This document shows positions 1-5,955 of a stretch of DNA of 11,572 nt, one piece after another; positions within the stretch are counted from its first letter, which is position 1; each line of letters starts with the position of its first letter. The notes beneath the pieces are model-generated. The model was not told the DNA's origin. It worked only from the letters and a program-made list of their open reading frames with translations, and did no database searches. Source of the DNA: Synechococcus sp. HW_metabat.21. GTDB lineage: Bacteria > Cyanobacteriota > Cyanobacteriia > PCC-6307 > Cyanobiaceae. The stretch is taken from positions 1-11,572 of the forward strand of contig JAAZUZ010000044.1 in the NCBI GenBank assembly GCA_018623875.1. The letters are read 5' to 3'. The translations under genes were made by a program, and so were the position numbers.

Positions 1-852
1 CAGCTGACCACCGCCAGCATTTACCTCTACGCCCGAGCTGAGGAAAGTGGCAGTAAACCGCGCAGCTCCGGTGCGGTTCGCCTGGCCTATGGCGCCTCGG
101 ACCTCGACATTGCCGGCTGCATCGACGAGGCCGCCGAGCGCACCATCAGCCACCTGGACTACGCCCCGGTGGAGACCGGCCGTTACACCTGTGTGCTCAG
201 TCCCGAGGCCTTCCTGGATCTGATTGGCGCCTTCAGCAACCTCTTCAACGCCCGCTCGGTGCTTGATGGGGTCAGCCTTAGCCAGAAGGACTCCATCGGC
301 CAAAGCCTGGCGGTGCCCTTCCTCTCCATCCACGACAACGGGTTGCACCCGGGCAACATCGGCGCCTCCAACTTCGATGGCGAGGGAACCCCGACCCGAA
401 AGTTGGCCCTGCTGGAGGGTGGTGTTCTGAAGAACTTCCTCCACTCCGAAGCCACCGCGCGCGCCTTCGGTGTGGAGCCCACCGGCCATGCGGGCCTCGG
501 CGCCAAGGTCTCGGTCGGCCCAGATTGGTTTGAGATTGGGCCCACACCGGGCAGTAGTGGCGGCCAGAGCGGCCTGGATCGCTTCAAGGCCGACCAACCA
601 ATCATCTGGATCGACTCCCTCTCGGCCCTGCACGCGGGGGTCAAGGCCAGCCAGGGCTCCTTCTCCCTGCCCTTCGATGGCTGGTTGATCAAAGGCGGCG
701 AAGCCCGCTCGATTGAGGCCGCCACCGTGGCCGGCGACATCCGCCAAGTGTTGAACGCGATCGTTGGCTTCGAGGGCGACGCCAAGGTCACCCCCGATGG
801 GCTCTGTCCGATGGTCTGGGTGGAGGGGCTCTCGATTACCGGCGAGGCCTAA
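1..852 (+). CDS. pmbA: PmbA/TldE-family protein, C-terminal part (5' end outside window)
   Basis: The reading frame is open from base 1, so the start lies upstream; 283 residues are present of a family usually about 450 long. TldE/PmbA is the non-catalytic partner of TldD; together they form a metalloprotease complex that acts on unfolded or modified peptides in the cytosol (microcin maturation and CcdA turnover in E. coli). Visible hallmarks are FDGEGT (window residues 125-130) followed by the LLEGGVLKNFL strand pair and TGHAG (161-165), which match the PmbA C-terminal domain. The stretch where TldD carries HExxxH contains no such motif here, which is why I call TldE rather than TldD. The final section (SIEAATVAGDIRQVLNAI) also matches PmbA. 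fmt begins nine bases after the stop, so the two are probably co-transcribed. tldD would be expected upstream, but that cannot be seen. Confidence 0.9.
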   Translation, partial: QLTTASIYLYARAEESGSKPRSSGAVRLAYGASDLDIAGCIDEAAERTISHLDYAPVETGRYTCVLSPEAFLDLIGAFSNLFNARSVLDGVSLSQKDSIGQSLAVPFLSIHDNGLHPGNIGASNFDGEGTPTRKLALLEGGVLKNFLHSEATARAFGVEPTGHAGLGAKVSVGPDWFEIGPTPGSSGGQSGLDRFKADQPIIWIDSLSALHAGVKASQGSFSLPFDGWLIKGGEARSIEAATVAGDIRQVLNAIVGFEGDAKVTPDGLCPMVWVEGLSITGEA

Positions 853-861
853 CGAGCAGCG

Positions 862-1893
862 ATGCGGATCCTCTTCTGGGGTACCCCGGCCTATGCCGTC
901 AGCAGCCTCGATGCACTGATGGAGGCCGGCCATGAGTTGGTCGGTGTGGTCACCCAACCGGACCGGCGACGCGGACGCGGGAAAGCGCTGGTGCCCTCCC
1001 CGGTCAAAGCCCGGGCCATCGAGCTGGGTCTGCCCGTCTTCACGCCCGAGCGGATCCGTAAGGAACCCGACTGCCAACAGCAGCTCGCCGCGCTCGGGGC
1101 TGATGTCTACGTCGTCGTCGCCTTTGGCCAGATCCTGCCGAAGGAGGTTCTGCAGCAACCGCCCCTGGGCTGCTGGAACGGCCACGGCTCGCTGCTACCC
1201 CGCTGGCGCGGTGCCGGTCCAATCCAATGGAGCCTGATCGAAGGCGACGCCGAGACCGGCGTCGGGATCATGGCGATGGAGGAGGGACTCGACACCGGGC
1301 CGGTGCTGCTGGAGCGCTCCATCCCGATCGGCCTACGCGAGAACGCCCACCAGCTGGCCGAGCGTCTGGCACGCCTCACCGGCGAACTTCTGGTGGAGGC
1401 CCTGCCCTTGATCGAAGCCGCTGGACCCGGTCCTGAAGCGGATCGCCTCGAGCGTCTGGAAGTCCGAACCCAGGCGGATGAGGGCATGACCTACGCCCGC
1501 ATGCTCAAGAAGGAGGACGCCCAAATCGATTGGTCGGCATCCGCCCTTGCGATCCACCGTCAGGTGATGGGGCTCTACCCCGCTGCCGCGAGCAGCTGGA
1601 AGGGGAAGCGCCTGAAGGTGCTCTCCTGTGAACCCCTGATCAAGCGCCTGAAGCAGGATCTCAGTCCAGAAGCCCAGGTCCTGGCAGAGCGGTGGGGACT
1701 CAATGCTGGAGAGAGCGCCAGCCACACACCCGGGACCGTGCTGGAGTGCGTTGAGGCCACGGGGCTTGTGGTGGCCAGCTCGGGTTGTCCCCTCTTGATC
1801 CGCTCGGCGCAACTGGAAGGCAAGAGTGCCAGCCAGGGCACCCAACTGCTGCAGCAACTCGCCGCGGTCACCGGCGACCGCCTGGGGGACTAG
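862..1893 (+). CDS. fmt: Methionyl-tRNA formyltransferase
   Basis: Transfers a formyl group from 10-formyl-tetrahydrofolate to Met-tRNAfMet in the cytosol, making the initiator tRNA for bacterial translation. The 343-residue product opens with MRILFWGTP, the usual first strand of the Rossmann domain. It carries the signature SLLPRWRGAGPIQ (residues 110-122). The catalytic triad is intact: N106 and H108 in NGHGSLLP and D144 in GLDTG, with the same numbering as E. coli Fmt. The C-terminal OB-like tRNA-binding domain runs from about residue 215. The protein is some 25-30 residues longer than the usual 310-320, mainly from an extra segment around residues 265-292 between the GKRLKVL strand and PGTVLE. 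The start is the ATG nine bases after the pmbA stop, with only a weak GAG-type ribosome site. The TAG stop overlaps the stop of the convergent J-domain gene. Confidence 0.97.
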   Translation: MRILFWGTPAYAVSSLDALMEAGHELVGVVTQPDRRRGRGKALVPSPVKARAIELGLPVFTPERIRKEPDCQQQLAALGADVYVVVAFGQILPKEVLQQPPLGCWNGHGSLLPRWRGAGPIQWSLIEGDAETGVGIMAMEEGLDTGPVLLERSIPIGLRENAHQLAERLARLTGELLVEALPLIEAAGPGPEADRLERLEVRTQADEGMTYARMLKKEDAQIDWSASALAIHRQVMGLYPAAASSWKGKRLKVLSCEPLIKRLKQDLSPEAQVLAERWGLNAGESASHTPGTVLECVEATGLVVASSGCPLLIRSAQLEGKSASQGTQLLQQLAAVTGDRLGD

Positions 1894-2678
1894 GCCACCA
1901 GGAACTGATAGGCGTCGTTCACGCGCCGAAAGGCCTCAGCGGTTCCGCCCACATCGGGATGGTGCTGTTTCACCAGGCGGCGATGGGCCTGCTTAATCGC
2001 CTGCTTGGAGGCCCCCCACTCCAACCCCAGCACCGATAGAGCCGCCTCCCGGCGCGGGTCCCGCCCGCCTGCGCCGGTGCTGCCATGGCTGGACTGCTGC
2101 TGACGGTCCGTGCGGCGCTGATCACTGCGGGTCCTGCGGTTCTTGCTCTGACGCGAGCCCTGCCGCTGGCGCAGCTCCAAGACCACCCGCTGAGGGTCGT
2201 CATCGAGCCATTCGATCGCGCTGACGCCGTAGAGCGCAAAGGCCGCCAAAACGGCACAACGCTTTTTGTTGAGCGGGCTCGCCATCGCCCCGTAGAGATC
2301 ACGGCCCAGACCCGGCACCAGATGGTCGAGACGCTGCTGCAGGTCCAACTGCGGCAAAAAGCTGCTGCGGTTGAGCTGCTCGATCAACTGCTCAAGGCCG
2401 CTCTGGCGCAGGACGGACCAACCCTTCTGCTCCGCTAGGGCCGCCCCCCAGCGCTCCACCTGGGCGCTGGTCACCAGCGCTTGCGGTGGGGGCGGATCCT
2501 GCCGGCGCCAGTGCTGACGGCTTGGTTCCGGTCGCTGGCGGAGCAACTCCAGCTGCCGCCGCAACTGACGCACCTCGCGCCTGAGGGCCTCGTTCTCTTG
2601 AAGGAGGGCGTCGACGTTGCTCGTCACCCGCTGCTGCGGTCGCGGCTCTGCGGACCAGCGCCTGGGATCAAACCCCAC
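1890..2678 (-). CDS. Coiled-coil protein with C-terminal J domain (DnaJ-like)
   Basis: The 262-residue protein has four parts. There is a basic N-terminus, then a heptad-like coiled coil at about 21-48 (LLQENEALRREV and on), then a helical middle at about 70-170, then a polar Arg/Gln/Ser-rich linker at about 171-210. A short J domain lies at the extreme C-terminus (about 211-262), with the HPD tripeptide at 240-242 that J proteins use to stimulate Hsp70 ATPase. It lacks the Gly/Phe and zinc-finger regions of DnaJ, so it is a class III J protein that probably recruits DnaK to a particular client. The client is unknown. The start is a GTG six bases after the helicase stop; a second GTG at residue 18, just before the coiled coil, is also possible. 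It is the last gene of the minus-strand run and no terminator follows it. The J-domain call is firm, the rest is inference. Confidence 0.85.
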   Translation of the reverse strand: MGFDPRRWSAEPRPQQRVTSNVDALLQENEALRREVRQLRRQLELLRQRPEPSRQHWRRQDPPPPQALVTSAQVERWGAALAEQKGWSVLRQSGLEQLIEQLNRSSFLPQLDLQQRLDHLVPGLGRDLYGAMASPLNKKRCAVLAAFALYGVSAIEWLDDDPQRVVLELRQRQGSRQSKNRRTRSDQRRTDRQQQSSHGSTGAGGRDPRREAALSVLGLEWGASKQAIKQAHRRLVKQHHPDVGGTAEAFRRVNDAYQFLVA

Positions 2679-2684
2679 GCTTAC

Positions 2685-4139
2685 TCAAGGGCGGCGCGAG
2701 GAGGACCGTGCCGGGGGACGCCCGCTGCGGCTAGCCCCACCGCGACTGGCCCCGGCCCGTGGGCCACGGCCTGAACCACCACCACGATTGCCGACGCCAC
2801 GGTTGCCGCCGCCACCTCGGCTGGAGCGCCCGCGGCCGCCGCTGAGATCGAGGGGAGGGGCGGAGAGCACCGTGGGCTCAAACCCCGGAATCTCCTGCTT
2901 GGGGAGCTTCTTGCCCGTGAGCCGTTCGATCGCCCGCAGCAGCTCATGCTCTTCTGCAGCCACCAGGGAGACGGCGTGGCCGCTGTGACCGGCTCGGCCC
3001 GTGCGACCAATGCGGTGGACGTAGTCCTCAGCCTGGTTCGGCAGGTCAAGGTTCACCACATGGGGCAACTGGTGAATGTCGATGCCGCGGGCGGCGATGT
3101 CGGTGGCCACCAACACCCGAAGCTCACCGCTCTTGAAACCAGCCAAGGCACGGGTGCGCGCCCCCTGGCTCTTGTTGCCATGAATAGCCGCTGCCGCCAT
3201 GCCCTCAGCCGTGAGCCGATCGGCGACGCGATTGGCCCCGTGCTTGGTGCGGGAGAAGACGAGCACCTGCTGCCAGTCATTGCTGGCGATCAGATGGCAG
3301 AGCAAGTCCGCCTTGCGCCCCATGTCACAGGGGTGAAGGATGTGCTCGACCGTGGCCGCCGTGCGGTTCTCAGGGGTGACCTGAAGTTGAACGGGGTCGT
3401 GGAGCAACCCCGTCGCCAAGCGACGGATCGAGGCTTCGAAGGTGGCCGAGAACAGGAGGTTCTGGCGCTTGGCAGGCAGCAGGCGCAGGATTTTTTGGAT
3501 GTCGCGGATGAAGCCCATGTCGAGCATCCGGTCGGCTTCATCGAGCACCAGGATTTCAACGCGATCCAGGCTGATCGCCCCCTGCTGCACCAGGTCCATC
3601 AGGCGACCCGGGGTCGCCACCAGGACATCCGCACCGGCCTGCAGGCGAGTGATTTGGGGGTTGATCTTGACCCCGCCAAACACCACATCGGAACGCAGGT
3701 CCAGATGGCGGGAGTAGGCCTTGACGTTGTCGGCCACCTGGGCCGCGAGCTCCCGAGTCGGAGTCAGCACCAGCGAGCGCACGATCCGGCCGCGGGCGTG
3801 GGGGCCGTGGCGGAGCCGCTCCAGCATCGGCAGGGTGAAACCGGCGGTTTTGCCCGTGCCGGTCTGGGCCGCCGCCATCACGTCGCGGCCCGCCAGCACC
3901 GCCGGAATGCACTGCTGCTGAATCGAGGAGGGTTGGCTGTAGCCCTTCTGCAGCACCGCCTCGACGATCGGTCGCCCCAGACCAAGGGCAGTAAAAGGAG
4001 ACTCCGCGAGCTGCTCCTCATCCACAGGGGGTAGGGCCACGGGGACCTCGGCCGCCGCCTGGGCAGTGGTCGGCAGCCGCTTCACCGGAGCGGGCCGGCG
4101 CCGACGCCGGGGGGAACGATCGGGGGAGGAGATAAGCAA
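2685..4139 (-). CDS. rhlE: DEAD-box ATP-dependent RNA helicase, RhlE type
   Basis: ATP-dependent RNA-unwinding enzyme. All core motifs are present: Q motif with F49 and SSIQQQ (71-76), Walker A AQTGTGKT (91-98), PTRELA (127-132), GG (155-156), TPGR (176-179), DEAD (200-203), SAT (231-233), ATDIAARGIDI (345-355) and HRIGRTGR (375-382). FGGVKINPQ (154-162), LPAKRQNLLFSATF and HGNKSQGARTRALAGFKSG are characteristic of RhlE rather than DeaD or SrmB. RhlE proteins act in ribosome assembly and RNA turnover; in cyanobacteria DEAD-box helicases are often tied to cold or redox stress, but nothing here shows that. The tail (about 433-484) is Gly/Arg/Ser-rich and probably binds RNA non-specifically. The N-terminus is uncertain: the longest frame begins with TTG at 4139, while a GTG at 4040 has a better ribosome site and keeps the Q motif. 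The gene follows the riboflavin-kinase-like gene by 25 nt. Confidence 0.95.
   Translation of the reverse strand: MLISSPDRSPRRRRRPAPVKRLPTTAQAAAEVPVALPPVDEEQLAESPFTALGLGRPIVEAVLQKGYSQPSSIQQQCIPAVLAGRDVMAAAQTGTGKTAGFTLPMLERLRHGPHARGRIVRSLVLTPTRELAAQVADNVKAYSRHLDLRSDVVFGGVKINPQITRLQAGADVLVATPGRLMDLVQQGAISLDRVEILVLDEADRMLDMGFIRDIQKILRLLPAKRQNLLFSATFEASIRRLATGLLHDPVQLQVTPENRTAATVEHILHPCDMGRKADLLCHLIASNDWQQVLVFSRTKHGANRVADRLTAEGMAAAAIHGNKSQGARTRALAGFKSGELRVLVATDIAARGIDIHQLPHVVNLDLPNQAEDYVHRIGRTGRAGHSGHAVSLVAAEEHELLRAIERLTGKKLPKQEIPGFEPTVLSAPPLDLSGGRGRSSRGGGGNRGVGNRGGGSGRGPRAGASRGGASRSGRPPARSSSRRP
4038..4050 (-). promoter_or_regulatory. Alternative ribosome site and GTG start for the RhlE gene
   Basis: On the minus strand GAGG (4049-4046) stands five bases before an in-frame GTG (4040-4038). 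This would start the helicase at codon 34 of the longest frame, with MALPPVDEEQ, still 15 residues ahead of the Q-motif phenylalanine. The upstream TTG at 4139 has GAGG too, but only two bases away, which is too close to work well. Sequence alone cannot settle which is used. Confidence 0.35.
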
Positions 4140-4164
4140 GCCTCGCGAAGCTTCACCCTACGGC

Positions 4165-4815
4165 TCAGGACTCGGTGTACAGCTGCCGGGCCTGATCCAA
4201 GGTGAGCTGCACCTCGGCATCGCTGAGCACCGAGGCTTCCGGCCAGGACTGATCCAGCCAGGCCCTCAGCCGCGGCAGCTCTTCAACGAAAAAAGTCTCC
4301 TGAGCAGCGAGAACCCGAAACTTCAGGAACTCCAGCAGGCGTGCGCGCAAACGGGCCACGGGAATCAGCTGGATGCGGAGCGGATCGACCGCCAGCTCAA
4401 GCGCAGATCCAAGCTTGAGCTCGGGCAAGGGCGGTGCCAATAACTCCAGACGGCCGTCCCGCTGAAAATGCCGCACCTTGGTCTCGGGATGGGGGTAGTA
4501 GATCCAGCCCTGAAGCGGCTGCTCCTCGCCCTGGCGCAGCAGAACCCGCCAAAACGAGAAGGTCTCAGGGGGGTGGAGCGGCGTCCAATCCAACTGTTCA
4601 AAGCACCAGTCGGGCTGGCTCAGGGCCCAGCGACAACCCGGAAAATCCAAGTTGATCGTCCCGGCGAAGCAATCGCTGAGGTCCAATCCGCGCTGCAAAA
4701 AGAAGGGGGACTGCAGGGCAATCGTTCCAGCCGGGTAAGGGCTCTCTGTTGCTGAGCCCGAGGCCACCCCATGGCCTTGGGCGACGACGCCTCGCTGCCA
4801 GATCCACTCCGTCAC
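4165..4815 (-). CDS. Conserved hypothetical protein resembling archaeal CTP-dependent riboflavin kinase (RibK/DUF120-like)
   Basis: I know no named cyanobacterial family for this 216-residue protein, but its first ~145 residues line up by eye with archaeal RibK. The N-terminal GxVxxGxGxxSG (9-20: GVVAQGHGVASG) matches EGEVVSGLGEG. FAGTINLDF (50-58) matches the PYEGTLNLKL region, including the Thr and Asn (T53, N55) that I recall as Mg/nucleotide ligands in RibK. GWIYYPHPETK (103-113) matches the IVVPKKTYH region. RLELLAPPLPELKLGSALELAV (122-143) resembles the IEIIAPMKLREQ...DGD...I strand-helix-strand. A helical C-terminal extension (about 150-216) has no counterpart in RibK. The start is a GTG whose last bases form the TGA stop of the preceding gene (GTGA overlap), indicating translational coupling. 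Kinase activity is unproven; it could be a fold relative with another job. Confidence 0.75.
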   Translation of the reverse strand: MTEWIWQRGVVAQGHGVASGSATESPYPAGTIALQSPFFLQRGLDLSDCFAGTINLDFPGCRWALSQPDWCFEQLDWTPLHPPETFSFWRVLLRQGEEQPLQGWIYYPHPETKVRHFQRDGRLELLAPPLPELKLGSALELAVDPLRIQLIPVARLRARLLEFLKFRVLAAQETFFVEELPRLRAWLDQSWPEASVLSDAEVQLTLDQARQLYTES

Positions 4816-5162
4816 AGTGCGTCGCTGCGAGCACTGTGGTGGGCACAGCGCTCACAGGGGCCAGCGGGCAGAACCGCGCAGCGCAGCAGGGGCGAGCGGG
4901 CATTGAAGCTGCAGCTGGGGTCACCAATCACCCAACGGCCCTCCCACCAGCGGGCATCCGCCGGACGGCGTTGCGCTTTGACCTGCAGTGCGATCGAGCT
5001 CAGCTCATAGCGCCCGCCGCGCAATTGATAGCGGTGGTGGCGCTGCATCACCAGATAGCTCCGATCCGGGAGCTCCAACCAACGGCCGGGGTGGGGCACT
5101 TCGTCCAGCTCGAGCCGATCAATCAGTTGGTTGCTGCCGGCCTGCCGCAATTCGACGCGCAT
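4812..5162 (-). CDS. Small cyanobacterial protein with C-terminal four-Cys motif (DUF6464-like)
   Basis: The 116-residue protein has a beta-rich first part (strands at about 2-10, 28-40 and 45-64, as in RSYLVMQRHHRYQL) and a C-terminal cysteine motif: C84, C95, C103 and C106 (C-x10-C-x7-C-x2-C), within GDPSC, LLRCAV and GPCERC. From memory this matches the cyanobacterial DUF6464 family; function unknown. The cysteines, with nearby H108/H109, could bind a metal such as zinc or be redox active. I chose ATG 5162 rather than the longer frame from 5249, because the longer form would run 82 bases into the TerC gene. ATG 5162 falls five bases after the TerC stop with GAGCG as a weak ribosome site. 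Its TGA stop overlaps the GTG of the following gene by four bases. Confidence 0.8.
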   Translation of the reverse strand: MRVELRQAGSNQLIDRLELDEVPHPGRWLELPDRSYLVMQRHHRYQLRGGRYELSSIALQVKAQRRPADARWWEGRWVIGDPSCSFNARSPLLRCAVLPAGPCERCAHHSARSDAL

Positions 5163-5167
5163 CGCTC

Positions 5168-5893
5168 TTAGCCCTCGGCCTCCGGGTCGCTGAGGCGATT
5201 GGAGAACCCCCAGGCAAACAGCAGCGCCACGATGCCCAAGAGCACCCATTCAGGGGGGACAACCTGCGGGGCCCCAAGACGCAAGAGCAGGCGGATTCCC
5301 ACCAGACCGACCGCGAGGTACCCCGCCGCTTCCAGGCGGGTGTAGACCTCAAGCCAACGGATAAACAGTCCGGAGGTGAGCCGCAGGGCCACCACCCCAA
5401 GAACCCCGCCCGTCATCACCAACAGCAAGTTGTCGCTGACGGCCACCGCGGCCGCCACGCTGTCGAGGGAAAAGGCCAGGTCGGTCAGCGCCAGGGTGAC
5501 CACCACCCCGGACAGGCCCGTCGGGGCCGCCTCAGCGCTGGGGGCATCGGCCGGCTCGTCGTCCACCGCATCCGCCTGACGCAAGTTGGTGACGCAGAGC
5601 CAGAGCAGGTAACCCGCCGCCAGCAGCTGGAGCGGCCAAAAGTCCAATACCCACTGGGCCGCCGCGATCAGGGCCAAGCGGAAGATCAGGGCCAAACCCA
5701 AGCCCAAGTTCAGGGCCTGACCCTGCAGCTTCGGGTCATTCAGCCGGCGGGAGATCGCCGCCAGGGCGATCGCGTTGTCAGCGGAGAGCACCGCCTCAAG
5801 GGCCACCAGGAGCGGGAGCAGCAGCAACAGCTCACCCCATTGATCCGCCGCCTGGATCAGAGGTGAGAGGGATGGAATTGACTCCGCTTCCAT
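5168..5893 (-). CDS. TerC-family integral membrane protein, putative metal (Mn) exporter
   Basis: The 241-residue protein has about seven predicted transmembrane segments (near 20-36, 62-82, 86-104, 128-150, 156-176, 189-205 and 214-232). It carries the TerC signatures EAVLSADNA (33-41, with E33, D39 and N40) and TDLAFSLDS (137-145, with D138 and D144). These acidic residues lie in the membrane and are thought to coordinate metal. The family includes tellurite-resistance TerC and the Alx/MeeF and YkoY/YceF proteins linked to Mn efflux or metallation of exported proteins. An acidic Asp/Glu/Ala-rich loop (about 105-126) separates the two halves. It is the first gene of the minus-strand run, divergent from the gene at 5956. 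No yybP-ykoY Mn riboswitch fits in the 62-base upstream gap. Family assignment is firm; the substrate is inference. Confidence 0.92.
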   Translation of the reverse strand: MEAESIPSLSPLIQAADQWGELLLLLPLLVALEAVLSADNAIALAAISRRLNDPKLQGQALNLGLGLALIFRLALIAAAQWVLDFWPLQLLAAGYLLWLCVTNLRQADAVDDEPADAPSAEAAPTGLSGVVVTLALTDLAFSLDSVAAAVAVSDNLLLVMTGGVLGVVALRLTSGLFIRWLEVYTRLEAAGYLAVGLVGIRLLLRLGAPQVVPPEWVLLGIVALLFAWGFSNRLSDPEAEG

Positions 5894-5955
5894 TCAGTTG
5901 CTGCAGAGGATTCCAAGGCCCGCCAGTGTAGAAACGCCCCACCGAGGTCCCGAGC
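5894..5955. promoter_or_regulatory. Short divergent intergenic region (terC / 5956 gene)
   Basis: Sixty-two bases separate the two divergent starts. On the minus strand TACACT (5930-5925) is a plausible -10 about 32 bases before the TerC ATG, but no -35 of the TTGACA kind lies at the right distance. On the plus strand GAGG (5944-5947) eight bases before ATG 5956 is a reasonable ribosome site, and no clear promoter is visible. Both promoters must lie here or inside the opposite gene. Confidence 0.35.

Noticed and set aside
2690..2850. Repetitive-looking GC-rich stretch at the 3' end of the helicase gene
   Set aside because: Explained by the Gly/Arg/Ser-rich C-terminal tail of the helicase; no unit repeats at a fixed period and no CRISPR-like spacing.
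2946..4034. Long plus-strand open frame (362 codons) opposite the RhlE gene
   Set aside because: It is a mirror of a clearly conserved helicase in GC-rich DNA; its translation is rich in Arg, Gly, His and Gln and has no recognisable motif.
5163..5249. Longer N-terminus for the Cys-motif protein starting at 5249
   Set aside because: It would overlap the terC coding end by 82 bases, while ATG 5162 sits five bases after the terC stop and gives a compact protein.
5766..5773. HIP1 octamer GCGATCGC
   Set aside because: A single copy within the terC coding region; near misses elsewhere do not match fully. It is noted only as evidence that HIP1 is not enriched here.
4988..5866. Plus-strand open frame of 292 codons opposite terC and the Cys-motif gene
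   Set aside because: Spans two well-supported minus genes and their junction; composition is Arg/Gln/Gly-rich, typical of a shadow frame.
5894..5955. Possible yybP-ykoY manganese riboswitch before terC
   Set aside because: The gap is only 62 bases, too short for that riboswitch, and its conserved loops are not seen.
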